From Chondrilla cf. caribensis (Eukaryota > Porifera > Demospongiae > Chondrillida > Chondrillidae), in contig OZ026558.1 in assembly GCA_964020155.1 (NCBI GenBank), forward strand, positions 1,435,416 through 1,499,415: a stretch of 64,000 bases of DNA, written 5' to 3'. The translations under genes were made by a program, and so were the position numbers. Below the pieces are notes generated by a model. It worked only from the letters and a program-made list of their open reading frames with translations. It was not told the DNA's origin and did not search any database. Shown piece after piece: positions 1 through 31,740 of this stretch; within the stretch, counting starts at the first letter, position 1; every line of letters starts with the position of its first letter.

Positions 1-615
1 TAATACAATGTGCTCTGCTATTCCACCTTGTATTGCACGGATTCCACCTAAAAACATCAATGCACTCACAACACAGCTAGTTCCTTATTCAGTATTCAGT
101 TACTATCTTAAAATTTATTTATAAATTTTGAGTGATTAGTGCTTATCATTTGTAGTGCTTCGAAGCCTGCTAACATCCTTACCATCATATTGATATTATA
201 TCATGCTCTTGACATGAAAACACCAGCATGCAAATGTTCCTGCATGGGAGTGTGTGTGACGGTTAATTTATGCAATGTCCAAATTTACAATCCTGTAGAT
301 AGCCATTAAACTGGTATTGAATGCCATGCAATTAAAATTCAATTACACCTTCCAGTGACAAGATGGAGGTCGCACTCCTGTGTGTGTTGTAATCAAGTGG
401 GGAACCCATCACATTGAGAAAGTTACTTTCTGACCAAGTTACACTGTATTAATGTGTGTACATTTGTATGTGGTGTGGTGCACCTAAAGATGCGATGACC
501 CTCAGTGGTATGATTAAAATTCAATTGATATTCAATAATCTTGAATCCTTGATGAGTAATTTTCTTCAAAAGGTAGAAAATTGATGTATGATATGCATAT
601 GATTTTATTTAGAAA

Positions 616-1036
616 ATTGCTACATCCAGTGGTATTGCTACATCCAGTGGTATTGCTACATCCAGTGATATTGGTACATCCAGTGGTATTGCTACATCCA
701 GTGGTATTGGTACATCCAGTGGTATTGTTACACCCAGTGGTATTGCTACATCTAATGGTATTGGTACATCCAGTGGTATTGCTACATCCAGTGGTATTGC
801 TACATCCAGTGGTATTGCTACCTCCAGTGGTATTGCTACATCCAGTGGCATTGCTACATCCAGTGGCATTGCTACGTCCAAAGGTATTGCTACATCCAGT
901 GGTATTGCTACATCCAGTGGTATTGCTACATCCAGTGGTATTGCTACATCCAGTGGTATTGCTACATCCAGTGGCATTGCTACATCCAGTGGCATTGCTA
1001 CATCCAGTGGCATTGCTACATCCAGTGGTATTGTTA
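616..1036. repeat. 18-bp minisatellite
   Basis: About 23 copies of GGTATTGCTACATCCAGT with a few point variants. Because 18 is divisible by three, all frames stay open on both strands and give spurious ORFs of 130-190 codons. These have no start context, splice signals or family resemblance. Confidence 0.95.
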
Positions 1037-1600
1037 AATTCTATGCATAGTTGTTTGTGCTTGAGACAATTAATGATGATGATGATTGCTAAGGGCAACC
1101 ACCATATAAGGCAAGAGAACCCCCCCAGGCATAATTCCCATGTTCACATCGGGTCATAAGGCCCCTTTGAGGTACGTGTGTATGTGTGCGTTCAATGGTA
1201 CATATGTGGGAGATATTACTACATTGTAATCCGATAGTCGTCTACCAGCAAACTTGTAGCTCAGAATGTGTTTTTGTTGACCTAACCACGAGGACATCCT
1301 TGCATACCTACGTGAATATTCCTCCTTACAATCAGGCCACAAGACGGCCTACATTCGACCTATGTTACTTTTACATATTTCGATGCTCCTATTAGTTTTT
1401 TTTTTCTAGTATTGCTTTCTCTTGGAATGGGTACTCTTTGTATTATTGGTTGAGGTGTGCATCCTACATGTAGTACCCAAGATTATGGCAGACATAATGA
1501 CTGGAGTTCAGGGTGTCTGTAATGTTCGATTGAAGTTTTTATTAGACTGTGTGTATTACTGCAGCTCTGTGGTTGTTTTCGGATTTTGTATTTTTGTATG

Positions 1601-1660
1601 AACACACAGCCACACCCACACACGTGTCCATGCATGCACACACCCACACACACAGATGCA

Positions 1661-1707
<47 letters not shown>

Positions 1708-1772
1708 CACGCACACACAACACACACACACACACACACAACACACACACACACACACACAACACACACACC
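1601..1772. repeat. (AC)n microsatellite
   Basis: Long CA-rich tract interrupted by AACAC steps. Its Thr-His and Cys-Val ORFs are artefacts of the dinucleotide. Confidence 0.97.
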
Positions 1773-2228
1773 AGAACAACACTACATTCAATTGTGACCA
1801 ACAACTGTTTTCCCTAGTATACAGGGAGAATACATAATATTTATGTGATAAAGGCAGTAATGCATTACTGGTGTCATACGGGAATATAATCCTCAATTGA
1901 CATGTGCAAAACACATTATGAAAACGTGCTGTAATAAATATGTAATTACACTTATATTGTCACCTCTTTAACAAGGAATTGACACATAATGATGGTGATG
2001 TTTCTATGGTGATGATGTTGCCATGGTACTCATCCAATGGGATAATTCTCTCGTAATTGTGTGTAGGAGCAGTGAGATGAAGACTCGTTTTACAAGATGT
2101 GTGTGGGTGTTGTTGCATGTGGTTGTTATGACAACAAATCCCAAATTGTGCCCATATTTGGTGAAATGTGTGTTGAGTGGTACACCATTGAATCCATGTT
2201 TGTCATAAGGAGTGGATGTATGCCACAT

Positions 2229-2722
2229 GTACAGTGGAACCTGTCACTAACGACCATCCAGAAGACCATGAGAATGTGGCCTATGTTGACAGGTGGTCTT
2301 CATATAGAGGTGTATCAGTGTAGTTGAGAGTATGTATTGGATTGTTTTATAGGACAGGTGGTCTTCATATAGAGGTGTATCAGTGTAGTTGAGATTATGT
2401 ATTGGATTGTTTTATAGGACAGGTGGTCTTCATATAGAGGTGTATCAGTGTAGTTGAGATTATGTATTGGATTGTTTTATAGGACAGGTGGTCTTCATAT
2501 AGAGGTGTATTGGTGTAGTTGAGATTATGTATTGGATTGTTTTATAGGACAGGTGGTCTTCATATAGAGGTGTATCAGTGTAGTTGAGATTATGTATTGG
2601 ATTGTTTATAGGACAGGTGGTCTTGATATAGAGGTGTATCAGTGTAGTTGAGCTTATGTATTGGATAATTTTATAGGACAGGTGGCCTTTGCACAGAGGT
2701 GGTCTTCTTTGTAGGTTCCACA
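2229..2722. mobile_element. Inverted-repeat element carrying a 65-bp array
   Basis: The left end reads TACAGTGGAACCTG. The right end, near 2713-2722, reads GTAGGTTCCACA, an imperfect reverse complement. Between them lie seven 65-bp units starting with AGGTGGTCTTCATATAGAGG at about 2291, 2356, 2421, 2486, 2551, 2615 and 2680. It is non-autonomous. The unit core is shared with the element at 3130. Confidence 0.7.
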
Positions 2723-3129
2723 TTCCACCTGGGGTTACTCAGTACAATTCAACATAGGCTATTATCGTATTGGCACAAAATGATCTCGCATTTATCTCTG
2801 GAACACAATCATCAGCCATTATTATCCCCATCGAAGGTCTCAGTCACATGATGTATCTATCGTGAGTTGATGGAAGAACTATTTGTTGTGGTTACATTAG
2901 CAAATACCTGTAACCTTCATTACATCCAGATAGATGAATCACTATTTGAATGTTCTTGTCTTTAGCCTGATGTAGCCGTGTTTTTAGAGACACTACACTA
3001 CTCCACTCTACATGTTCACTGTATCTTGAAATCCAAATATGTATTTTACATTGGTTATCTCTATTGAATAGCTGATTTAGTAGCTGATATCACATAGTGG
3101 ATTGTTAACAGTATCTGAATACGTTTACA

Positions 3130-3725
3130 GTGGAACCTGTATATAAAGACCACCCAGGTGACCGTTGGCCTGTTGAGAAAGGTGGTCTTTATACAGAGGT
3201 GCTTTACTGTAGTTGAGTGGACACAGTGGATGGTCCAATAGTGGTATCTTAGGACAGGTGGTCTTTATACAGAGGTGCTTTACTGTAGTTGAGTTGACAC
3301 AGTGGGTAGTCCAATAGTGGTCACTTAGGACAGGTGGTCTTTATACAGAGGTGCTTTACTGTAGTTGAGTTGACACAGTGGATAGTCCAATAGTGGTCAC
3401 TTAGGACAGGTGGTCTTTATACAGAGGTGCTTTACTGTAGTTGAGTTGACACAGTGGATAGTCCAATAGTGGTCACTTAGGACAGGTGGTCTTTATACAG
3501 AGGTGCTTTACTGTAGTTGAGTGGACACAGTGGATGGTCCAATAGTGGTATCTTAGGACAGGTGGTCTTTATACAGAGGTGCTTTACTGTAGTTGAGTTG
3601 ACACAGTGGGTAGTCCAATAGTGGTCACTTAGGACAGGTGGTCTTTATACAGAGGTGCTTTACTGTAGTTGAGTTGACACAGTGGGTAGTCCAATAGTGG
3701 TCACTTAGGACAGGTGGTCTTTATG
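3130..3725. mobile_element. Related element with a 76-bp array
   Basis: The left end TACAGTGGAACCTG matches the element at 2229. About seven 76-bp units containing AGGTGGTCTTTATACAGAGG follow. The right terminal repeat appears lost at about 3725. The flank at 3780-3955 also resembles the flank of the first element, so the whole block looks duplicated in tandem. Confidence 0.65.
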
Positions 3726-5559
3726 TAAACATGGTCTTTATAATTATTCAGTAATCCCAATCATGATATTTAATGAAGACAATTATCGTATTGGCACAAA
3801 CTTTGATATCGCATTTATCTCTGAAACACAATTATTGGCTAATATTGTCCCTATCTAAGGTCTTGGTCACATGATGTATCTATCTTGAGTTGATGGAAGT
3901 TATATGAAGAACTGTTCGTTTGCAGTTACTTCAGCAAATGCCGATAACCTTCAGATAGTGATGACCTTCTTACAGTCCACCATTCAGTGTTAGTGATTGT
4001 TGCAATGTTCACAACGACCTCATCCTGTGTGAAATTCAGGACAACCACTGGAGTATACACCTAGCAAACTACACTGGTGATCAAGACCGCATTCCAACCT
4101 AATTGCTACTCCAGACATTGACATGGAATCATTCACACATCACACCTTCCGAGCACACTTCTTGACTGTCTTGATCAAGCATAGCAATTGTCTGTGGCAT
4201 GAGTTAGAACTGAGCATACTTTAAGGTACTCTTACAAAGGTTCAAGTGTAGGTAATGATGTCATGCACTTATCATATGGTTAGTGTATGTATTAACACTT
4301 TACTTCAAGTATCGTGTATCTTGGAGTCTCTTGTGTGATGAATTGATTGAGGATTTGTTCTCAAGTAAACTGGTATTTTCAAGCAAGTTTAGGGCATATG
4401 ACAGAATCGATATGAAAGGTATTGAACTATTGTATCGACCAACACGTGAAGATTCGTGCACCAGCTGATGACTAAATACATTGGGACTGCTGTGGGAGGG
4501 TGCTGTTTCCATAGCAACAGCAGATACCCCACGTAATTGAAGCGAGGACCTAAAAATGTGTACTGTAGTTGACTTAATCCCATGTTTGAAAATTGATTTC
4601 ACGTTTAAACTTTCCTAAGCGTGACCTTGCGGTGTGATTTTCTGCCCATCTGAACCTTGTGCCTGGCAGCTAGCTGTGATTGGAGTGGGGTCACCTCTTC
4701 CAAAGCCACTCCAGTTACAACCTCATCAATTTCAAACATCCATTTAACCTCCTAACCCCTCATTAACCCAATCGTCTTCACTTACCTAAATACTTATATA
4801 TCAATTATACCAGAGTGAACTGGTGTGTTGTAAGCTGTGTATGTGGGTACATGTGCACTCAATCTATGGTGATGTGAGGATCACGTCACACCACTGTCGG
4901 ACACGATGCTGACGATTCTCGATTTTCTCCATTCACTATACAATCCGTAGTATGGGACGCTTTCCATCTCATAGGTCTTGTGTAGCTGTATATGTGTATG
5001 CTGCAAATTCTTGCTAATCCAGCACACTCTCTACCTGGTAGATTTTCTGTAGCTGTGTATGTATGCTGTGATGCTTGTTTATCTGACGCGTTTTATATAA
5101 TACTGTATTATATATATAGTATATTATATAAAACTATATTAGGTATGCTTATTAATCTTATTCATTGATTTTATTGGGGTTCTGTATTTCTATTACCACT
5201 TGACCCCGTTTTTCAAATGACGTTAACGTATTCAATAAAGTCACATTTCTAGGTAATCCCACAAAGGGGAAAATTATCATAGAACGGAAAATTAATTATG
5301 ATCTTCTGGAAGCCACAATTTTACATGCCATCACAATAAGAAGACTTACGAACGTACACACACGTACACACATCATATTCTGAACAAAGTGATTATTGTA
5401 CTCAATTGTACTGAACAGTAATGTTAGCTAAAAATGTAATTTTTGTTAATCCTGGTCACGTCATCTTACTGGTGTGATTCGAGTTAATTGACCCCTCTTA
5501 TGTTGATTGTGATGTCAATCGAGCTGGAGGAAGTGTGTATCTCATTCATGTGGCTATTT

Positions 5560-5820
5560 GTACTGTACAGATTGTATGTGCTGTATATATATATATATAA
5601 TAATATTATATATACAGTTGTTTGTACTGTACAGTTTTTATACACATTTATGCTGTATATATCCAGTTGTTTGTACTGTACAGTTTTATGCACATGTAGT
5701 TTGTATACTTCAAGTGGTTTGTACTGTACAGATTGTGTGTGCTGTATATATATCCAGTTGTTTGTACTGTACAGTTTTTATACACATGTATGCTGTATAT
5801 ATCCAGTTGTTTGTACTGAT
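5560..5820. repeat. Degenerate tandem repeat rich in TTTGTACTGTACAG
   Basis: Five or six irregular units contain TTTGTACTGTACAG, usually next to TGCTGTATATATCCAG. No coding signal is seen. Confidence 0.75.
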
Positions 5821-6319
5821 AATGTTAATTATATTCATACAAGAGCATACTCATGAATACAATTATAAGCAAGCATAATATGAACCATTAGGAGTACACA
5901 TGTATGTAATGTATAACAAGGACTCTTCAGGTGTGGTCTAGTTGTCAAGATCATTGGAAAATGGCTGACAAGGATGGCTTTGAACCTTTCACAATCGGCA
6001 CACATTCACAATTAAGTACTGACATTGTTGGGTACATGTACTATAAGTTGCTCCGGTTGTAAGGGGAGTCTCAAGGGTCCGAAGAATGTGAATGTGTAAC
6101 GACGTGTACAAAGCATGCCTCTTCTTTCTGTCTGGTAACAGGACCCTGCTTCAGACCTGTTTCTTGGGTCACTTACGACTACATGTGTTCTCTGTCAATG
6201 TTAGACCCTTATCATCTTGAAGACTTTTGGTGTGTCATATATCAACAGAAGGGAGCCAATGTGAACGTTTGCACATGCCACAAACTTCAAGTTGTTATGG
6301 TTTGAATGTTCTAGAAGTG

Positions 6320-6440
6320 GGAGTCCCCACCCCCTGGCAACTGAACAGTTTGAGTCCCCACCCCCTGGCAACCAAACAGTTTGAGCCTCCACCCCCTGGC
6401 AACCGAACAGTTTGAGTCCCGCCCCTTGAGAACTGTACAG
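6320..6440. repeat. 27-bp minisatellite
   Basis: Four to five copies of a unit containing GAGTCCCCACCCCCTGGCAA, the last one decayed. Confidence 0.85.
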
Positions 6441-6854
6441 TGTGAGCCCACGCCCTGATCATTATTTCTGTCTATTTCACAACATGGGGGGATTTTTCCT
6501 TCTCAATGTTACCATAGTTAACATGTACTGACTACAATAGAGTTGTCTGGATATGTGTGTATACATGTCTTCACCTGTTTCACCGATTTGTCTCTTTTTG
6601 TTACGAGGTTAAGGACAATGTCATGTTAATCTGTCCGTGGGAGGTATGTCTATTAGTACATGTTTCCTCTATTATCAGTCATTTGTAGTGAGACAAGGTG
6701 CATGGTTTGTTTGTTGGTGCACACCTTACTGCATCCCACTCCTCAATGAGCGACGCAAAGGGTCAGTTGCTCGGTCAACTGTTTTTAATTTGTCACAAAT
6801 GCTTTATTTATCAGAAGCCCTATAACCTTCAGAAGTACTTCCAGTAAAATATAC

Positions 6855-7545
6855 TGTCCTCTCTCTTTGTGTTGCTAAGGATGAATAAATCCCTACATTT
6901 GTTGCTAAGGGTGAATAAATCCCTACATTTGTTGCTAAGGGTGAATAAATACCTACATTTGTTGCTAAGGGTGAATAAATCCCTACTTGTGTTGCTAAGG
7001 GTGAATTAACCCCTATATTTGTTGCTAAGGGTGAATAAATCCCTACTTGTGTTGCTAAGGGTGAATTAACCCCTATATTTGTTCCTAAGGGTGAATAAAT
7101 CCCTACTTGTATTGCTAAGGGTAAATAAATCCCTACTTGTGTTGCTAAGGGTGAATAAATCACTACATTTGTTGCTAAGGGTGAATAAATCCTTACATCT
7201 GTTGCTAAGGGTGAATAAATCCCTACATTTGTTGCTATGGGTGAATTAACCCCTATATTTGTTGCTAAGGGTGAATAAATCCCTACATTCGTTGCTAAGG
7301 GTGAATAAATCCCTATATTTGTTGCTAAGGGTGAATAAATCCCTACATCTGTTGCTAAGGGTGAATAAATCTCTATATTTGTTGCTAAGGGTGGATAATC
7401 CCTACATCTGTTTGCTAAGGGTAAACGAATCTCTATATTTGTTGCTAAGGGTGAATAATCCCTACAGCTGTTGCTATGGGTAAATGAATCCCTACATTTG
7501 TTGCTAAGGGTGAATAAAGGCCTACTTGTGTTGTTTAGGGTGGAT
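6855..7545. repeat. 30-bp minisatellite, about 23 copies
   Basis: The unit begins GTTGCTAAGGGTGAATAAAT and recurs every 30 bp with a few one-base slips. A 258-codon minus-strand ORF across it is a by-product of the period being divisible by three. Confidence 0.95.
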
Positions 7546-8100
7546 AAATCCCCAAATATGTCAGTGGTTATAGTATGCAAGCCCTACATGGGGTGGCAGA
7601 GGTAACAAAGCTTACGACGAGAATGTCACATCCAGTGAAATTCTCGTCCTCCATACCATCTTGTTGGCACCTTAGTGACCATTGTGATGGCTAGCCTGAA
7701 CACATGTTCTCGGTGGACGATTGTCCTTACCCACAGAATGTTGGGCAACCTTCAAATCAGCTCCTCGTCCTCATAAGCAACAGTGGAACTGACGTGATCA
7801 TTTTGCACAATTGTGGATTATTTTGTTGAGGTGTTAGCACGAATGTGTGCTAACTCATGTACTGAACAACTGGTGGTTATGGGTTTAGTTTTGGGAGGTG
7901 GTGTATTCCCCCTTAGAAGTGTTTTTACTCCCTTGAAGGTTGTTACCTGTTCCCTTCAAACATGTCTGCAATGTTGAAATAAAGTCAGTTTTGCAACAGT
8001 TGAAGTGGAGGTATCTTGAAAAAAAAAGCTTGTGTTGATGCAGTTAACTGTAGTGCTTTTCTTCAAGAATAGAGAATTGATTCATTTACTCATTATGTAG

Positions 8101-28650
<20,550 letters not shown>

Positions 28651-29078
28651 ACCAGGCTTAACACTCAATGCTTTGCTTACTCTGAATTTCGATATTGTGT
28701 TAGTTATTATTATGACAACGAATGATCATTAATTGAAGTAATTTTGATATTTTCTATTATACAGTACTTATAATAATGATCTACTACTTGGTGAAAGAAC
28801 TAATGACACTAATGATTCAATCATTAAAATTATAATAATGGTAATTATAATAACATTATATGTAGCCATAATAATTATTATAATATACATGCATATTCTG
28901 TATAATATTATTATAATTATTATTTTAAAATTAGTATCTCCTAATAATATTATATATTTATAATATGATTTGATACGCTATAATATTTAATCATGCATGT
29001 CTTGTATATACATGGCCACATTATTATTATGAGCATAATTATGTTATAATAATAAAATCAATGTGGTATATATATATA

Positions 29079-29756
29079 TAGGATCTGAGATCGAAAAGGG
29101 GTCTTATGGCACTGTACACTGTGTAAACTGAGATACGAGTCAAAACATGTATTCATGAAATATCTTTTTGAATATTTTTTCTGCAATAAATCCAATCTAA
29201 TTATAAATTTTTCGTAGAAGGTTACCTGAAAGCGCGGTGACCGTTCAACCTTGCGTTTTGGAGCTATGACTGATTGTTATCTATCGAAAATATTATGCCA
29301 TTTTTATTCGATAGGCAGTTATGCGGACACCGCGATTCACGGGCACAACAGAGTTACAGGCCCAGATGACGTCATAAATTATACGGATAATTAAGATATA
29401 CGGAACGTTCGGACGTATAAGCAATAATCGCCTTCTCTCGGAATGGTGCCGGGTTTCGTTTACCGTAACATTCCATCGCGTGTATCTTCGGAACCGAATG
29501 AGCTATTCGGAAATTTAAAGCGGCAGGGTCAACTGTAGAATACGATCACGATTGACGCCTGTATGTAACAGTTGTGATTTGGTTTTAGGGTTAGGGTTGG
29601 TTTATGGTTTAGTTTATTAAGCGCCCGGGGCTGTGATCGTATTCTACAGTTGATCCAAGCGGCATTCTGTAGATCAGTACACGTGTTTTAACTTGGATAT
29701 AGGGTTAACTCGGAATCGAATGTTAGCGGCATAAGACCCCTTTTCTCAGATCCTAT
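29079..29756. mobile_element. 678-bp inverted-repeat element with a nested inner pair
   Basis: Ends are ATAGGATCTGAGATCGAAAA and, on the other strand, ATAGGATCTGAGAAAAGGGG. Both arms continue with GGTCTTATG. Inside, TCAACTGTAGAATACGATCA (from 29529) is the inverse of TGATCGTATTCTACAGTTGA (ending 29654), so a second element of about 126 bp is nested. Ends differ from the CAGT families. No ORF. Confidence 0.82.
29584..29600 (+). repeat. Short telomere-like TTAGGG pair
   Basis: TTTAGGGTTAGGGTTGG inside the nested element. Too short to indicate a telomere. Confidence 0.6.
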
Positions 29757-30309
29757 CACAAATGGCTTGCAATCTTTCAAATGCATTGTGCATTCACACC
29801 CTTTAGATATGCAGTCCATGTCTTTCATGCATATACTACTGTATTTCTGAGCCAAATCGAGGTGGAATGAGGACCACTATATTAGCCTGTATACAATTAT
29901 ATATGTGGCATATGTTTGTACTATGGTAGTAGATTAATATATACCATGCATACTTGCTCTCTGGGCATGCACGTGTGTCTACAATCACGCACGAGTATAT
30001 ATAGCATGTGTATGGTTCCACGCGTGGTGCGCGTGAGCACGACCATCGTGTTACCATGTATTACTTCACACTAGCCACATAGTCAGGCATGCCATGTGAC
30101 TACAGCTGTGGGTGATAGACTATTATATTTACCAAATAGGTGATCTCAAGCGATCCAGCTTGTACATAATAAATACAATGTCATATTACGTACTGTTACC
30201 TATATTATTCTAATGTATCATATCCTCTCATTCATCAATAGTTCATACAAGCTAAAGTCTTACCATCATGATAGGATTACGTACACAGAAACAGAAACAC
30301 ACGAGAGAA

Positions 30310-30312
30310 GGG

Positions 30313-30346
<34 letters not shown>

Positions 30347-30352
30347 AGGGAG
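30310..30352. repeat. (GA)n followed by a G-run
   Basis: A GAGAGA run passes into GGGGGGG. Confidence 0.9.
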
Positions 30353-30727
30353 AGACGTGTGCAAAATTATATATAAAATCTTTTTTACCTGGATGGCATT
30401 GATATTACACGAATGCTAGAGCCAATTTCTAATCAATATGTTAGAATTCACTGCTTGACGTACAATATTAATTCTACAACTCATTTCAACTTCCTAATTC
30501 TAGCTCAGTCAATGAATGTATAAACTTAACAAGACAACAGCCTCTTGACTGGAAAAATCAATAAAAAATGTTGCATTAAATAATTTCATTTGATGATCAC
30601 CTCTCATCAAAAGAGGGAAAGGGTGAAGCAAGATTGCAGAAAGAGCAAAACACATTATGCTCAACAGTTAAAAAATGACACCTGATGAAATACTCCAAAA
30701 TAAAACATAGACAAAGAAATAGGTCTT

Positions 30728-31257
30728 TCATTGAGGGAAATCTACAAAATGTAGCGGTCCATCACAATCTCTCATAGTGGGTGGTAATTGATTCAGCGGT
30801 TCAGTTGCCTGCCTCGCTTTAATCCACAGGGCCAGAGTGGTGTTAGCGTCTCTCAGCAGTCTTCGTAAACTTTCTATTTCTGACTTGTATACACCAATCT
30901 CTGCTCTCAGCTTCTCATTCTCTTGTATAGTCTTGTCTGCCATTTGTAATTCGTTCAACTGTTTCTGGCGCCTCAATTCCCTCGACCGTTTGGCGGCAAG
31001 GTTGTTCTTCCGCCGCCTTTCCCAATATTTCTCATCCTTCTTCTCCACAGGGACAGGCATGCGTTTCTTCTTGGATTTTTTGCTTGACATGGAGCTGTTC
31101 TGCGTTTCACAGATAACGCTATTGTCGAAAGAAGTAGTTGGGTCTCCATTTGAGGAAGTCTCAGGGGTTAATAGATTGAGTCCATATCCACCTTGAGATA
31201 TGGAAGGGTGTCTATTGGCAACATTTCCCGAAGGTTCCCATCCATGTAGTTCTGAAG
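30728..31257 (-). CDS. bZIP gene exon 2
   Basis: Acceptor TTGTTTTTAG; holds the whole bZIP domain and ends in LHFVDFPQ and stop. Confidence 0.93.
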
Positions 31258-31467
31258 CTAAAAACAATAAAACAAACCAGTAAACTCAAATCAATGTTTA
31301 TAGAAACACAGGGGGCTAATTTCCGATGACTTCATGTACATGCGCAACTTACCGAAAAAGTCACTGACGTTCGAATCAGAATCCGAGTCCAAATCTACCG
31401 AGACTGAGTCACCGTCACCGGGACTTCGGTCAGTGAATGCAAAACTTCTCGAAAACGACGTGTTCAT
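30728..31467 (-). CDS. PAR/NFIL3-like bZIP transcription factor
   Basis: A nuclear DNA-binding regulator expected to dimerise through a leucine zipper and bind sites of the TTAYRTAA type (known for the family). Exon 1 is 31353-31467 and exon 2 is 30728-31257; they join in phase 1 to give 214 aa, complete. The N-terminus is Asp/Ser-rich (residues 20-37), a possible acidic activation region. The motif MPVPVEKKDEKYWERRRKNN, then LAAKRSRELRR (about 105-135), is the PAR extension plus basic region. Leucine/isoleucine heptads follow to about 185. EKKD-YWE-RRKNN is closest in feel to NFIL3/E4BP4 and HLF, so orthology to one vertebrate member is not claimed. It has one intron (95 bp). PAR factors act in clock output in vertebrates, but nothing here shows that. 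Confidence 0.93.
31353..31467 (-). CDS. bZIP gene exon 1
   Basis: ATG at 31465-31467; encodes MNTSFSRSFAFTDRSPGDGD and then SVSVDLDSDSDSNVSDFF, donor GTAAGT. Confidence 0.88.
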
Positions 31468-31740
31468 GGTACTGTCAAGAAAGTTTGAAGCAAGTTGCGT
31501 CCAAGCAAGCTAGAATGAAGAACATCATAGAAGCGGGCATCCTTAACTACACAAGGCACGCGTCGTGTTCGAGCCGTTGTGTGTCACACAGTACACACGG
31601 TGCATGACTCCCCTTCAGCTCATGCGCATTGAGGGTATAGCGCGGCCAGACGACGCGTGCTAGGTTACAAAAAATGGCGTCGCAAATGGTTGGTCTGGCT
31701 ACGGTTGTCCAGTATCTGAAGAGCTATAAGTAATAGCCTC
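31468..31740 (-). promoter_or_regulatory. bZIP 5' region, locally CpG-rich
   Basis: This stretch has many more CpGs than the surrounding DNA (for example GCGCGGCCAGACGACGCG near 31640), which fits a promoter. No TATA box is evident. Confidence 0.45.
31674..31733 (+). CDS. Possible 19-aa micro-ORF or first exon, divergent from the bZIP gene
   Basis: ATG in excellent context (AAAAATGGCG) encodes MASQMVGLATVVQYLKSYK and then TAA. A donor-like AA/GTAATA lies at the end, so it could be a first coding exon whose partners I could not find downstream. AAAATGGCG also resembles a YY1 site, so it may be only promoter sequence. Confidence 0.2.
   Translation: MASQMVGLATVVQYLKSYK

Larger units (their letters stand above)
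1..8100. other. Repeat-rich stretch left of first DARS1 exon seen
   Basis: I find no convincing exon here. It is probably an intron of DARS1, because the first exon seen (8101) begins in phase 0 in mid-protein. I looked for the preceding conserved block (the class II synthetase region before VLEVIGG) and did not find it. The stretch holds an 18-bp array (616-1036), an (AC)n tract, two related inverted-repeat elements with internal arrays (2229-2722 and 3130-3725), a duplicated flank (2757-2920 and 3780-3955), and arrays at 5560-5820, 6320-6440 and 6855-7545. Confidence 0.5.
28651..30727. other. Intergenic region between DARS1 and the bZIP gene (3' to 3')
   Basis: Very AT-rich from 28740 to 29080 with many TTATTATA runs. 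AATAAA occurs near 29050, possibly too far to serve DARS1. It then holds the inverted-repeat element 29079-29756 and a (GA)n tract near 30310-30350. No exon-like ORF. Confidence 0.75.

Noticed and set aside
4092..4200. Possible DARS1 exon (DIDMESFTHH...)
   Set aside because: Only a few residues resemble the expected block, with no acceptor and no in-phase donor.
6804..7580. 258-codon minus-strand ORF
   Set aside because: Product of a 30-bp array; the repeated peptide follows the DNA unit exactly, with stops absent by period.
29584..29600. Telomere repeat
   Set aside because: Only two TTAGGG units, inside a nested element.
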